Under the pieces are notes generated by a model. That model searched no databases and was not told the origin of the DNA. It saw only the letters and a program-made list of their open reading frames with translations. From Caulobacter sp. Root1455 (lineage in GTDB: Bacteria > Pseudomonadota > Alphaproteobacteria > Caulobacterales > Caulobacteraceae): DNA of 64,000 nt. Both the position numbers and the translations under genes were made by a program. Numbering within the stretch: the first letter of the stretch is position 1; every line of letters begins with the position of its first letter. This document shows, in pieces, positions 8,468 to 17,874 of the stretch. The DNA is taken from NCBI RefSeq assembly GCF_001426905.1, contig NZ_LMFQ01000025.1:1-64000 (forward strand). The letters are read 5' to 3'.

Positions 8468-9214
8468 ATGTTCTCCGGCGACGGAGAAAAAGCGCTCCGC
8501 GGACGGCGGCCTTTTCCAGGGTCGGCGACAGTGTCGCCTCGACCTTTCGGGACCCACGCCTTGCCTCCAAGACGCGACGCCTTCGCCCTGGCGCTGAACG
8601 CCCTGAGACATCGGCTTCGCCAAGGCGTCGACGCGCCCGGCGACGCCCTGCCGATCCAGACGATCGCCGACGACCTGCGTCTGTCGACGACGCCCGTGCG
8701 CGAGGCGCTGTCTCGCCTGGCCGGCGAGAGACTGGTGGACAAGCGCGGCCCAACCTATACGCGCCCAAGGCCCGACGGGCCGACCCTGGCGGCGCTCTAC
8801 GACCTGCGCCTGGTCTATCTGACGGCCGCCCTGGGGCGGCGGATCGAGCGGCGGGACGGCGTTCGCCGCGCGCCCCTGGAGCTTCTGGCGGTGGCGCGGG
8901 CCCAGGCGGTCGGGGCGGGGGCCGCCGCCATGGTCGAGGCGCTGTTCCTGGACCTGATGCGCGGGGGCGACGACGGCGTCCTGTTCCAGGCCTATCAGCC
9001 GCTCGCCGATCGACTGGCGCCGTTCGCCGCGCTCGAGGACGTGGTCCTACAAGACGTCGGCCAGGACGCCTCGGCGCTGGTCGCGGCGGTCCAGGCGGGG
9101 CGGACGGCCGAGCTGAGACGGGCGCTGAGGCGCCATCACCGTGTCCGGATGACCCAGGCCGCCCAGATCGCCCGCCTGGCCGACGGCGAAAGATATCGAA
9201 CGGATATGATTTGA
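8468..9214 (+). CDS. GntR-family regulator of the lasso peptide cluster
   Basis: 248 residues. The winged HTH is visible at residues ~55-95 (LPIQTIADDLRLSTTPVREA, LSRLAGERLVDKRG), the usual GntR recognition-helix pattern. It is followed by a helical FCD-like effector region rich in Ala, Leu and Arg, with FHARL-type metal ligands not evident. Codon 1 is uncertain: an in-frame GTG at 8531 would remove an N-terminus of low-information sequence. It stands 71 bp before the first lasso precursor on the same strand. GntR genes are regular members of caulobacterial lasso clusters, so control of precursor expression is likely. Confidence 0.8.
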   Translation: MFSGDGEKALRGRRPFPGSATVSPRPFGTHALPPRRDAFALALNALRHRLRQGVDAPGDALPIQTIADDLRLSTTPVREALSRLAGERLVDKRGPTYTRPRPDGPTLAALYDLRLVYLTAALGRRIERRDGVRRAPLELLAVARAQAVGAGAAAMVEALFLDLMRGGDDGVLFQAYQPLADRLAPFAALEDVVLQDVGQDASALVAAVQAGRTAELRRALRRHHRVRMTQAAQIARLADGERYRTDMI

Positions 9215-9285
9215 ATATCGACCCCCCGGGGCGCGCCCTTTGAGGGCCGCGACAAGCGGCTTTCCGCAAACCCAAGGAGGTCCTG

Positions 9286-9405
9286 ATGACCACCCCTGCC
9301 ACCCTCACGCTGATCCGCCTCGGCTCGGCCAAGTCGCTGACCCTGGCCAACTTCCCGCTCGGCGAGCCCGAGCCGGTGGAGTTCACCGACAAGTACGGCA
9401 TCTGA
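9286..9405 (+). CDS. Lasso peptide precursor 1
   Basis: 39 residues with a strong AAGGAGG ribosome binding site 6 bases before ATG 9286. The leader contains LIRLGSAKSLTL, the RLG-AK-LT pattern of Caulobacter lasso leaders, with Thr at the penultimate leader position. Cleavage after residue 20 leaves a 19-residue core, ANFPLGEPEPVEFTDKYGI. The N-terminal Ala could form an isopeptide with Glu9 (9-residue ring, 10-residue tail), as in caulonodin VI, which also starts with Ala and has Glu9. Glu7 is a less likely alternative. Precursor 2 shares leader pattern, core length, A-N start, Gly6 and Glu9, which supports the prediction. B and C enzymes follow. The gene is too short for routine gene finders. 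Confidence 0.88.
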   Translation: MTTPATLTLIRLGSAKSLTLANFPLGEPEPVEFTDKYGI

Positions 9406-9479
9406 AGCCGGACCGCCGGTCGTCGGCGCCGCCGCGCGCCGGCGACCTCCCGTCGATCCCTTCGGTCAAGGAGAAGACC

Positions 9480-9599
9480 ATGACCCACCTCGTCCAAGGA
9501 CGCCTGCTGCGGCTGGGCGCCGCCAAGCGCCTGACCCAGGCCAATCTGCATCAAGGCATGCAGGAGGGCGAAGACCTCACCGACCGCTGGGGCGTGTGA
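9480..9599 (+). CDS. Lasso peptide precursor 2
   Basis: 39 residues from ATG 9480, preceded by CAAGGAGAAG. The leader includes LLRLGAAKRLTQ with Thr at position -2. The predicted core, ANLHQGMQEGEDLTDRWGV, is 19 residues. The ring would close Ala1 to Glu9, and the tail ends in TDRWGV against TDKYGI in precursor 1. The pair are clearly paralogues that kept the ring-forming positions (Ala1, Asn2, Gly6, Glu9) and the tail motif T-D-(K/R)-aromatic-G-aliphatic while the remaining core changed. His4 and several acidic residues make it chemically distinct. It ends 62 bases before the B protein start. Confidence 0.88.
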   Translation: MTHLVQGRLLRLGAAKRLTQANLHQGMQEGEDLTDRWGV

Positions 9600-9661
9600 G
9601 CGGCAGGCCGGACGCGCCCAAAGGGCCGTCCGGCCGCGACTTCGTCGGAAGGAGACTCCCC

Positions 9662-10324
9662 ATGGGATATTGGCTGGCGCCCGGCGTCCACGCGGTTCAT
9701 GTCGAGTCCGACCTGGTGTTCCTGGACATCGCCTCGGACGCCTATCTCTGCCTGGTCGGGGGCGCGGCGCACCTGCATGTCGGCGCGGACGGGGCGGTGA
9801 GCGCCGATCCGGCGTCATCGGCCCAGGATCTGGTGGAGGCCGGGCTTGTCGGCCTCCAACCTCGCGCGGGCTCGGGGCCCAGTCCGCCGCCGGTCCGCCA
9901 GGCGTTGGAGATCACGTCCAAGCCTTGTTCGCCGCTCGCGCTCATCGGCCTGCTGCCCGGCATGGCCGGCGCGGCCGCGATCAATCTGCGCGCCGCCCGC
10001 GCCGTCCAGACCCTGACCTTCGCGCAGGTCCTGGCCCTGGCCGGTCCGCTCAAGGCCGCGGCCTTCGCCGCGCCGTCGCCAGCCCTGCTGGCCGCTTGCC
10101 GCCGATTCGACCGCCTGGCGCCCTGGCTCCCGCGGTCTGGTCGCTGCCTGATGCGCAGCCTGGAGCAGCGCCTTTACCTGGCGCGGCGCGGTTTCGCGGT
10201 CGCCTGGGTGTTCGGCGTGCGCACCTGGCCGTTCGAGGCCCATTGCTGGCTGCAGGCCGGCGAGGTGGTGCTGGACGACAGCCTGGGGCACGCGCGCGGC
10301 TTCACGCCGATCCTGGTGGTGTGA
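9662..10324 (+). CDS. Lasso peptide B protein (leader recognition plus leader protease)
   Basis: 220 residues. It removes the leader from the precursors. The N-terminal ~85 residues form a PqqD-like RiPP recognition element (GYWLAPGVHAVHVESDLVFL, then DIASDAYLCL). The C-terminal part is the transglutaminase-like cysteine protease. The likely catalytic triad is Cys ~161 in SGRCLMRS, His ~193 in EAHCW and Asp ~204 in VLDDSLG. The start is set at ATG 9662 because GGAAGGAG precedes it, although the frame is open further upstream. Fusion of both functions in one protein is normal for proteobacterial lasso systems. The stop is two bases from the C protein start. Confidence 0.9.
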   Translation: MGYWLAPGVHAVHVESDLVFLDIASDAYLCLVGGAAHLHVGADGAVSADPASSAQDLVEAGLVGLQPRAGSGPSPPPVRQALEITSKPCSPLALIGLLPGMAGAAAINLRAARAVQTLTFAQVLALAGPLKAAAFAAPSPALLAACRRFDRLAPWLPRSGRCLMRSLEQRLYLARRGFAVAWVFGVRTWPFEAHCWLQAGEVVLDDSLGHARGFTPILVV

Positions 10325-10325
10325 G

Positions 10326-12095
10326 GTGCGCGACTACCTGGTCATCGAGATCGAAGCCGGAGCCGACCCCGCGCCCTGGCGCGAGGCCGAAGCCCTGGTC
10401 CTGGCCAGCGGCCAATGGTCCAAGGTCGCCGAACGCCGGCGGTTTTCGATCTTCCTGGAGGCGGCCCGGCCGCCGGCCTATCGCCATCTGGCCGGCGTCG
10501 GCGGCGGGCTGATCGGCGAGGTGTTCGACGCCCAGGCGGCCCGGCGGGGGGAGGGGCGCGATTTTTGCCTGGTGGGGCTGGGCGCGGAACCGCGCGAGGT
10601 CGCCGCCGCCCTGGCCGACCGCGCCTTTGGCCGCTACGTCGCCATCCTCAATGACGATCGCGGGCCCGCCCGGGTCCTGCGCGATCCGCTGGGCGTGATG
10701 GAGGCGATCGGCTGGCGGCGCGGCCCCTTGCGGTTCATCGGCTCGCGGCTGCCGGACCTGCGGGCGCTGTGGCCGCACGAGCTGTCGATCGATTGGCCGG
10801 CCCTGGCCGCCATCCTGCGCCAGAAGAACCTGGCCAGCGTCATCTGTCCCCTCAAGGGAGTGGTCAGCTATCCGCCCGGCGTATTGGCTGGACCGGACGG
10901 CGAGGGACCGCGGCTGTGGTCGCCGGCCGTCTTCGCCCGGCGGCCCTGGCGCGACGCCGACCCGCGCGCCCTGCGCGACGTGGTCGATGGGGCGGTCGCC
11001 GCCTGGGCCCAGGGCCTGGGCGGCGTCTTCTGCGAGATTTCCGGCGGACTGGACTCGGCGATCGTCGCCACCAGCCTGACGCACGCGCGCGCGCCGCTGC
11101 TCTACGGTCTCAACCACAGCTTTCCGCGCGAGGAATCCGACGAGCGCGCCTATGCGCGGGCCGTGGCCGATCACATCGGCGCGCCGCTGCGGATCGTCGA
11201 GCGCGGCCCGCTGCGCCTGGAGCCGGCCAAGCTGGTCGGCGCGGCGGGCGGTCCCCGGCCCAACTATGTCGGCGGCGATCCCGACCACGACGCCGACCTG
11301 TCCGCCAGGCTCGCGGAGCCGGGCGTGGAGGCGATGTTCACCGGGCGCGGCGGCGACGGGGTGTTCTTCCAATCCGGCCATCCGTCCCTGGCCCGCGACG
11401 TGCTGGCGGGCGCCTGCGGCGACGGTCGGATCGGCGGCCTGGCGCGCCTGGCCCGGCGCAACGGCGCGACCGTCTGGGACATCCTGCGAAGGGGCCTGGC
11501 GCCGCAGGACCTGACCGCGGGCCTCGGCGTCCAGATGTTCATGAGTGCGGCGGCCGCGGCCGGGCCCGTCGGCCGCCATCCCTGGCTGGGCGAGGCTCGC
11601 GACCTGGCCCCGGCCAAGCAGCTGCAGATCCTGGCCCTGGTCAACGGCCTCAGCGCCTTTGGGGAAAGCCGGCGCCACCGGGCCGGCGACGTGATCGACC
11701 CGCTGATGAGCCAGCCGGTCGTGGAGTTTTGCCTGTCGCTGGCGGCGGGGCGCCTGGCGATCGGCGCCAATGACCGCCCGTTCGCCCGCGCCGCCTTCGC
11801 CGAGCGGCTGCCCGCCGCCGTGCTCGAGCGTCGCGGCAAGGGGAACCTGACGATCTTCGTGGCCCAGAGCTTGTGCCAGAGCCTGGACGCTCTGCGGCCC
11901 TATCTGCTGGAGGGCCGCCTGGCCGCCGCGGGACTGGTGGACCGCGAGCGGCTCGACGCGGCCCTGTGCGCCGACCAGCTGGTGTGGACCAACATCACCT
12001 CCGAGCTTTTCGTGCTGCTGGCCCTGGAGGCCTGGGCGCGGCGCTGGACCGAGCGGCTCACTGCCTCGGCGGCCGCCCCGAGCCCGCCGGCATGA
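10326..12095 (+). CDS. Lasso peptide C protein, asparagine-synthetase-like macrolactam cyclase
   Basis: 589 residues, homologous to asparagine synthetase B. It adenylates the ring acid side chain and lets the new N-terminus attack it. The N-terminal half is a glutaminase-like domain lacking the catalytic Cys2. The ATP-pyrophosphatase loop EISGGLDSAIVAT lies near residue 236-248, followed by MFTGRGGDGVFF, the second nucleotide-site motif. The start is GTG 10326, immediately after the B stop (TGA then G then GTG), so translation is probably coupled. The 3' end overlaps the convergent isopeptidase gene by 38 bp. Confidence 0.92.
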   Translation: MRDYLVIEIEAGADPAPWREAEALVLASGQWSKVAERRRFSIFLEAARPPAYRHLAGVGGGLIGEVFDAQAARRGEGRDFCLVGLGAEPREVAAALADRAFGRYVAILNDDRGPARVLRDPLGVMEAIGWRRGPLRFIGSRLPDLRALWPHELSIDWPALAAILRQKNLASVICPLKGVVSYPPGVLAGPDGEGPRLWSPAVFARRPWRDADPRALRDVVDGAVAAWAQGLGGVFCEISGGLDSAIVATSLTHARAPLLYGLNHSFPREESDERAYARAVADHIGAPLRIVERGPLRLEPAKLVGAAGGPRPNYVGGDPDHDADLSARLAEPGVEAMFTGRGGDGVFFQSGHPSLARDVLAGACGDGRIGGLARLARRNGATVWDILRRGLAPQDLTAGLGVQMFMSAAAAAGPVGRHPWLGEARDLAPAKQLQILALVNGLSAFGESRRHRAGDVIDPLMSQPVVEFCLSLAAGRLAIGANDRPFARAAFAERLPAAVLERRGKGNLTIFVAQSLCQSLDALRPYLLEGRLAAAGLVDRERLDAALCADQLVWTNITSELFVLLALEAWARRWTERLTASAAAPSPPA

Positions 12096-14556
12096 CCGGC
12101 TCGGGAGCCGCCAGGGCCGCGTCGAGAAAGGCCAGCAGGCGCTGGTAGTAATCGCGGACATTGCCGGGCGCGTAGAACACATGGCCCTCGCCGCGATAGA
12201 TCACCAGGACCGCGTCCTTGTTCTGGCGATAGAGCGCGCCGAACAGGGCCTGGGGTTGGGCGACGTCCTTGTCGTTGTCGCCATGGAACATCAGCACCGG
12301 GGCGGTGATCTTGTCGGCGAAGACGATCGGACTGTTGCGCAGGTAGCGCTGCGGGTCGCTCCAGGGCGGGGCGCCCATCCGCGCCTGGCCGGTCTCCAGC
12401 CAGCCGCTCGAGGCGAACACCGTCATGCCCGCCTCCGGGACGGCGTAGGAGAACGGCGCCAGGCGGGCGTAGGCGCTGATCAGGTTGGAGGTCGCCGCCG
12501 TCGCCACCACGGCCTTGAAGCGCGGGCTCTGGGTCGCCGCCCCGAGCACCGCGTAGCCGCCATAGCTGTGGCCCCAGATCGCCACGCGCCCGGCGTCGAC
12601 CAGGCCCTGGGCGGCGGCCTGGTCGACCGGCCCGAGCATCTGGTCGGCCAGGCCCTCCATCGGTTCGCGGCCCGCCAGATAGGGCATGGCCGGCACGAGG
12701 GCGGCGTAGCCGTGGGCCGCCAGGATCTGGGCGTTGACCGACATCTGCAAGGCGCCCGGGGCCTGCTGGGCCGGCGGTGCGGCCGGCGCGCTCCCGGGAT
12801 AGGGCAGGACCACCACCGGCGGCGGGCCCCTGGACGATGGCGCGCCGGGCGGCGAGCCGTCAGCTGGGCGCGGCGGCAGATAGAGCCAGCTGGTCAGGTC
12901 CTGGCCGTCCAGGCCCTTGTGGCGGATGGCGATCGGCGCGGCGAACGCCACATCGTCCAGGGCGGCGTTGACCGTGACCAAGGTCTTGGCGGCCATGCCG
13001 TCCTGGGCCAGCAGGACGGTTTCGACGCCGTGGTCGTCCTTGGCGGTCTGGACGGTCCCGGCGGACGTCAGGGCGGTGACGCGCGCGCCCGGCGATGGCG
13101 CGGGCAGGCGCGGCCCGGGCCAGGACAGGGCCGGCGGGGCGGCGGCGGCGTCCAAGGCCAGGGCCTTGAGCGGCGGCACGAAATTCTGCGCCCCGCGAAA
13201 GCCGGGCGGCCGATCGGCCAGCGACTGGACCTGCGCCGCCGCGACGCCCCAGGCGTGAGCCCCGGCGCGCGTGACGCGCCAGACCTGGCCGCCGGCGCTG
13301 AGCGCCCAGACGCCGGGATCGGCGCCGATCGCCCGCGGCTCGCCGGGCAGGGCGGCCGTCAGGTTCGTCGGCCGCCGGCCGTCCAGCCGCCAGTAGTCCG
13401 CGCGGCCGCCGGCCGGGGGGCGGGCGAAGATCACCGGCTGTCCGTCCAGCCAGCCGCCGAGCGGCACGCCCTGCAGGTCGAAGGTGGGGGCGAACACCGG
13501 CTTCAGACCGCCCAGCGCCAGGGGCGCGGCGCCCCGCAGGCTCATGCGCCAATAGGCGCCCTCCGAGAACGGGACGTCGCCCCGGCGGGCGAAGACCAGC
13601 AGCGCGCGCCCGTCGTCGGACCAGCTGAGGAACCGGCCCATCACGTCGCAGTCGGGACAGGGCGTGACCGGCCCTCCGTCGTCGAGCCCGGCCAGCACCA
13701 GGGTCTTGGCGGTGGGCTCGGAGGCGGCGTTGGTCGGCTCGGGCGTCTGGGGCTGGATGTCCTGCCCCTCGACCAGGGCCGCCGCCGTCGCCCCGTCCGG
13801 GGCCAGGCTGAAGTCGCGCACCGCGCCGGGGACCACGACCCGGCTCTGTCCGGTCTTCAGATCGATCAGCATCAGGCCCAGGCTCGCGGCCCTGGCCCGC
13901 AGGTCCCGATAGCGGCCGCTGCCGACGACGCTGGCGCCCAGTTCGCCCCGCGCCGTGGCCGTCCATTGGCCGCTGACCCGCGCCTGGCCCTGCCAGCCGA
14001 AGCCGATCGGGGTGTCGGGGGCGTCCTGGGGCCGCGCGGAGACCAGCAGCTGGTCGTCGGTCCGCCACAGCAGGCTTGGACCCCAGACCGGCTGGCGCGG
14101 CGCGATCCCCAGCCAGCGCGCCTGGCCGGTGGCCAGCTCGACCACCCCCAGCTCGAAGGCGTGACCGGTGAGCCGGCCGACGGCCAGCCTGCGGCCGCCG
14201 GGCGAGACGCCCAGGGCGACGTAGCCGGGCCCCCCCGGCAGATCGAGCCTTCGCTCCGCCCCGCCGGCCTTGACGTCGAACACCTGGATGCGGCCCAGGC
14301 CCAGCCGGGCGCTCCAGTCCAGATCGTAGGCCGGGGCGCTGTCCCAGCGCGCGTAGCGCTGGACGACCAGCCAGCGCCCGCTCGGATCGAGCCTGGCCGA
14401 CTCCAGCTGCTCCAGGGCCAGCAGGCGCTCGACCGTGAACGGCGCCGCCGTTGCGACCGGTGCGACCGGTGCGACCGGCCCGGGCGCCGCGCCGGCGGCC
14501 GGGGGGAGAAGGGCGATCAGCGCGCGGCCGACCGCGAGCGCCGACAAGCGTCGCAT
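12058..14556 (-). CDS. Lasso peptide isopeptidase (prolyl-oligopeptidase family)
   Basis: 832 residues with an N-terminal signal peptide (hydrophobic residues ~8-24, AAGAA cleavage region), so it is periplasmic. The N-terminal two thirds form a beta-propeller-like region. The C-terminal alpha/beta-hydrolase carries Ser in GHSYGG (~residue 662), Asp in HGDNDKD (~757) and His in GEGHVF (~789). Astexin isopeptidases (AtxE type) of this family open the lasso isopeptide bond specifically. Here the gene lies back to back with the C gene and 42 bp upstream of the receptor stop on the same strand. The likely role is to linearise imported lasso peptide. A general dipeptidyl peptidase role is less likely in this context. 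Confidence 0.88.
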   Translation of the reverse strand: MRRLSALAVGRALIALLPPAAGAAPGPVAPVAPVATAAPFTVERLLALEQLESARLDPSGRWLVVQRYARWDSAPAYDLDWSARLGLGRIQVFDVKAGGAERRLDLPGGPGYVALGVSPGGRRLAVGRLTGHAFELGVVELATGQARWLGIAPRQPVWGPSLLWRTDDQLLVSARPQDAPDTPIGFGWQGQARVSGQWTATARGELGASVVGSGRYRDLRARAASLGLMLIDLKTGQSRVVVPGAVRDFSLAPDGATAAALVEGQDIQPQTPEPTNAASEPTAKTLVLAGLDDGGPVTPCPDCDVMGRFLSWSDDGRALLVFARRGDVPFSEGAYWRMSLRGAAPLALGGLKPVFAPTFDLQGVPLGGWLDGQPVIFARPPAGGRADYWRLDGRRPTNLTAALPGEPRAIGADPGVWALSAGGQVWRVTRAGAHAWGVAAAQVQSLADRPPGFRGAQNFVPPLKALALDAAAAPPALSWPGPRLPAPSPGARVTALTSAGTVQTAKDDHGVETVLLAQDGMAAKTLVTVNAALDDVAFAAPIAIRHKGLDGQDLTSWLYLPPRPADGSPPGAPSSRGPPPVVVLPYPGSAPAAPPAQQAPGALQMSVNAQILAAHGYAALVPAMPYLAGREPMEGLADQMLGPVDQAAAQGLVDAGRVAIWGHSYGGYAVLGAATQSPRFKAVVATAATSNLISAYARLAPFSYAVPEAGMTVFASSGWLETGQARMGAPPWSDPQRYLRNSPIVFADKITAPVLMFHGDNDKDVAQPQALFGALYRQNKDAVLVIYRGEGHVFYAPGNVRDYYQRLLAFLDAALAAPEPVMPAGSGRPPRQ

Positions 14557-14598
14557 CGTGGGTGTCTCCGGATTTGGGCGGTTAGGGGGAGGGGCGGC

Positions 14599-17500
14599 CT
14601 ACCAGGCCTTGGTCAGCTGCAGGCTGACCATGCGGCCCAACGGGTCGGCGTTGACCGGGTCGTAGCCGATCGCCAGCGGGTTGTCGTGGAACGGCGGGTC
14701 GGCGTCCAAGAGGTTCTGGACGTTCAGCGTCACCGACAGGCCATCGGCGGCCAGCAGCCGGCCTTGCCAGCGGCCCTGCAGGTCGAGCGTGGTCCAGGGA
14801 TGCACCCGCCGGCCGGTCTCGGCGTAGCTGTCGCCGACATGGTTGACCCCGGCGGTCACCGAGGCGGGGCCATGGGTCCAGGTGGCCGAGACGCGGCCGC
14901 GCAGGTCGGCCGGATAGCCGGCCACGCCGGCCAGTTCGGTCTGGACCGAGGTCGGGGTGAGCTTGCGCCTATAGTGCATCATCCACGACAGGGCGCCGGT
15001 GAACGTCAGCGGGTCGCCGGCCAGGGTGGCGGCGTAGGTCAGCTGGGCGTCCAGGCCCTGGACCTCCAGGCTGCCGGTGTTGAGGTTGCGCGCGTCGATG
15101 ATCGCCCCGTAGGTGTCGACCGCGTAGACCCCCGTGCCCGAGGCGTTGGGATCGGCCATCGCCGCCAGGACCTTGGCCCGGTCGGCCGGATTGGTCGCCG
15201 GATGGACGATCGTCACGAACGGCGCGAACTGCGCCGAGGTCAGGGCCTGGGTCAGGACGACCGGAGCGCCGACCCGGTCCTTGAACACGGTGCGATAGGC
15301 CGACAGCTCCACGGTCAGGTCCGGGACGTCTTGCGGCGTGAAGGTCACGCCGGCCGTCCACGACTTGGCGGTCTCGGGCTTCAGGTCGGGATTTCCGCCC
15401 TGATAGACCAGGGTGGGGAACTGGCCGCCGGCATAGGTGATGGCCACCGGCGAGACGGTGTAGGGCAGGTGCAGCTCCGACATGGCCGGGGCCCGGAACG
15501 AGGTTCCGTAGGTGGCCTTGAAGGCCAGGGCCGGGATCGGCGCCCAGATCACCCCGACCTTGGGGTTTTCCGTGCGGCCGACGTCGTCATAGTCCTCGAT
15601 CCGCCCGGCCAGCGACAGCTCCAGGCGCTCGATGAGCCGCACGGCGTTGTCGGGACCGACCAGGGGCGCGTTGAGCTCGGCATAGACGGCCCTGACCTCG
15701 CGGCCGAACCGGCGGGGGACCTTGGCGGTCCGCACCGCCCCGGCCAGGAACCGCGCGCCGCCGGTCCGCAGCTCTTCGCGGCGGACCTGGCCGCCGAGCG
15801 CCAGGCGCAGGGTTCCGCCCGGCAGGCGGGCCAGCGGTCCGTCGAAGCCCAGATTGACCGAGCGGTGCTCGCTGCGGCTCTTGGAGACGTCCCAGCCGGC
15901 CAGCACGAAATCCAGCACCTTGGCCGGGTTGGAGCCCTGGCCGATATAGGGGTTGAAATAGCCGTCGCGCGTGGCGCTGAACGATGTCAGCGGCGAGTCG
16001 GGCGCCAGGCCCGCGGCCTCGTTCAGGTTGCCGCCGTGCAGCAGGCCCGAGCCGTCGCTGCGCCCCAGCTCCTGGGCGTAGGTCGCCGACAGGTCCGCGT
16101 TCCAATCCCTGCCGAGCGGGGTCTTGGCCTCCAGGCTCGCGCCGAGGCTTTCGGAGACGCCCCAGTTGTCGATGCCGCCGCGCTCGTTCTGGAACGAATA
16201 GGTGATGCGCTCGGACGCCTGGCCGGTGGGCGAGACATAGAAGGGGTTGGCGGCGGTCACCACCAGGGTCGTGCCCGGCGCGGAATTGCGCGCGTCGATC
16301 TCGCGATGGGCGAAGCGGAAGTCCCCCGACAACTCCACCCGGCCCACCGACTGGGCGGCCGACAGCACCACGCTGTGGCGGATGGATTCGGGCAGCACGT
16401 CGTAGGCGCCGCGCTGGTTGAAGCGGTTGACCGTGCCGTACACGAAATCGCTCGGCTTCAGCTGCGTCCCGTCCTGGCCCGCTGGAATGGCGTAGGTGGA
16501 GACATAGACCCCGGCGCTGTTGAGCCGAAGGATGTTGCCCGGCGCGCTGAGGGTGATGCTGCGCCGGTCCGCGCCGCCCAGGGCGGTGAGGTCGGCGTTG
16601 CCGGCATAGGGCCGGTCGGCGCCGCGCAGGGCGTCGTTGCGGGCGTACTCATAGGCCGCCAGCACGTGGCCGCGCGACCAGGTCTTGCCCAGGGCCTGGC
16701 TGGCCAGGGAACGGGTGTAGCCGCCTTGCGTCGCCGTCCCGGCCGACAGACGCGTCTCGCCGCCGTCCAGATCGGCGCGCAGGCGGATGTCGACCACCCC
16801 GCCGACCGCGTCCGAGCCATAGAGCGCCGAGGCTCCGTCCAGCAGCACCTCGACCCGGCCCACCGCCGCGAACGGGATCGCCGAAATGTCGGAGAAGTCG
16901 CCGTAGATCCCCGCGCCGGCCATGCGCTTGCCGTTGAACAGCACCAGGGTCGAGTCCGCCCCCAGGCCTCGCAGGTCCACGCCCGTGCCGCGCATCATGT
17001 TGGTGCCGTTCAGGTCCGCCCCGGTGGAGACGCTGTCCTCGCTGGCGGTGCCGCCCGAGGCCTGGGGCAGGGAGGTCAGGGCCTCGGCCACGCTGGCGTA
17101 GCCGCCCCGGTCGATCTCGTCGCGGCCCAGGACCACGACGGGCGAGGCGCTGTCCTTGACGCCCCGGATATGGCTGCCGACCACCACTTCCGACAGCAGG
17201 GTGGCCTCGTCGGTCTTCGAGGCGGGGGCGTTCGGCGCGACCGGGTCGGCGGGCAGGCCCGCCAGCAGGTCGGGCTCGGCCGCGTCGGCGGCGGCGGGCG
17301 GCGGGCCGCCGCGCGGGCGCACCACCAGCAGGCGCGGACCGGCGCGCTGGGCTTCCAGGTCGCTGCCCGCCAGCAGGCGGGCGAGCGCCTCATCGAGGCT
17401 GAACACCCCGTCCAGGGCCGGAACCTGGCGGCCCTCGACCGCCTTGCTGGTGAACACGATCTGCACCCCGGTCTGCTGGCCCAGGGCCAGAAGGGCCGCG

Positions 17501-17649
17501 CCGAGCGGTCCCTTGGGCGTGCGCACCGCCGAGGCGGGCGCGGTCGCGGGCGTCTGCTGCACAGGCGCGGCCAGGCCCGGGCCGGCCAGGGCGGCGCTCA
17601 GGGCCAGCAACGATAGGCCCGCGAGGCCCCGACGAATCGACACAACCAT
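14599..17649 (-). CDS. TonB-dependent outer-membrane receptor with STN signalling domain
   Basis: 1016 residues. After the signal peptide (hydrophobic residues ~8-27) comes a secretin/TonB short N-terminal domain (residues ~45-110; PLGAALLALGQQTGVQIVFT, SLDEALARLLAGSDL). Then come a plug (LLSEVVVGSHIRG, RGTGVDLRGLG, FNGKRMAG) and a large beta-barrel ending in Trp (LQLTKAW). An STN domain signals ligand binding to a FecR-type anti-sigma factor, and FecR and FecI genes lie directly upstream on this strand. The receptor probably imports the lasso peptide, or a ligand bound to it, and reports its presence. It sits 42 bp before the isopeptidase, likely co-transcribed. Confidence 0.92.
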   Translation of the reverse strand: MVVSIRRGLAGLSLLALSAALAGPGLAAPVQQTPATAPASAVRTPKGPLGAALLALGQQTGVQIVFTSKAVEGRQVPALDGVFSLDEALARLLAGSDLEAQRAGPRLLVVRPRGGPPPAAADAAEPDLLAGLPADPVAPNAPASKTDEATLLSEVVVGSHIRGVKDSASPVVVLGRDEIDRGGYASVAEALTSLPQASGGTASEDSVSTGADLNGTNMMRGTGVDLRGLGADSTLVLFNGKRMAGAGIYGDFSDISAIPFAAVGRVEVLLDGASALYGSDAVGGVVDIRLRADLDGGETRLSAGTATQGGYTRSLASQALGKTWSRGHVLAAYEYARNDALRGADRPYAGNADLTALGGADRRSITLSAPGNILRLNSAGVYVSTYAIPAGQDGTQLKPSDFVYGTVNRFNQRGAYDVLPESIRHSVVLSAAQSVGRVELSGDFRFAHREIDARNSAPGTTLVVTAANPFYVSPTGQASERITYSFQNERGGIDNWGVSESLGASLEAKTPLGRDWNADLSATYAQELGRSDGSGLLHGGNLNEAAGLAPDSPLTSFSATRDGYFNPYIGQGSNPAKVLDFVLAGWDVSKSRSEHRSVNLGFDGPLARLPGGTLRLALGGQVRREELRTGGARFLAGAVRTAKVPRRFGREVRAVYAELNAPLVGPDNAVRLIERLELSLAGRIEDYDDVGRTENPKVGVIWAPIPALAFKATYGTSFRAPAMSELHLPYTVSPVAITYAGGQFPTLVYQGGNPDLKPETAKSWTAGVTFTPQDVPDLTVELSAYRTVFKDRVGAPVVLTQALTSAQFAPFVTIVHPATNPADRAKVLAAMADPNASGTGVYAVDTYGAIIDARNLNTGSLEVQGLDAQLTYAATLAGDPLTFTGALSWMMHYRRKLTPTSVQTELAGVAGYPADLRGRVSATWTHGPASVTAGVNHVGDSYAETGRRVHPWTTLDLQGRWQGRLLAADGLSVTLNVQNLLDADPPFHDNPLAIGYDPVNADPLGRMVSLQLTKAW

Positions 17650-17874
17650 GACGGCAATAATCCCCCAAATCGCGCCGGGTTCGTCGTCGTGACGAACGCG
17701 TGACGGGCGCGTCTGGGATGGAGACCCGCCAGGGGGCGGCCGGCCTTACCGCCGCGTGAAATAAATATGACGGTGTTCGCCCCGCGCCCGCTCGGCGCGG
17801 CGCCGTCGCAATCTGAAGATTGGCCGGCCGGTCCGGGCCATGGCCGACGGCGCGACCGGAAAGCCGGTCCGGCC

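Noticed and set aside
10302-12182. A 626-codon minus-strand frame over the lasso C gene
   Set aside because: Shadow of the cyclase gene, which carries the SGGLDS motif and matching neighbours; the reverse frame has no recognisable domain.
12181-17616. An 1811-codon plus-strand open frame
   Set aside because: It is antisense to the isopeptidase and TonB receptor, which have full motifs. Its Arg/Gly/Gln/Asp-rich composition is that of a high-GC shadow frame.
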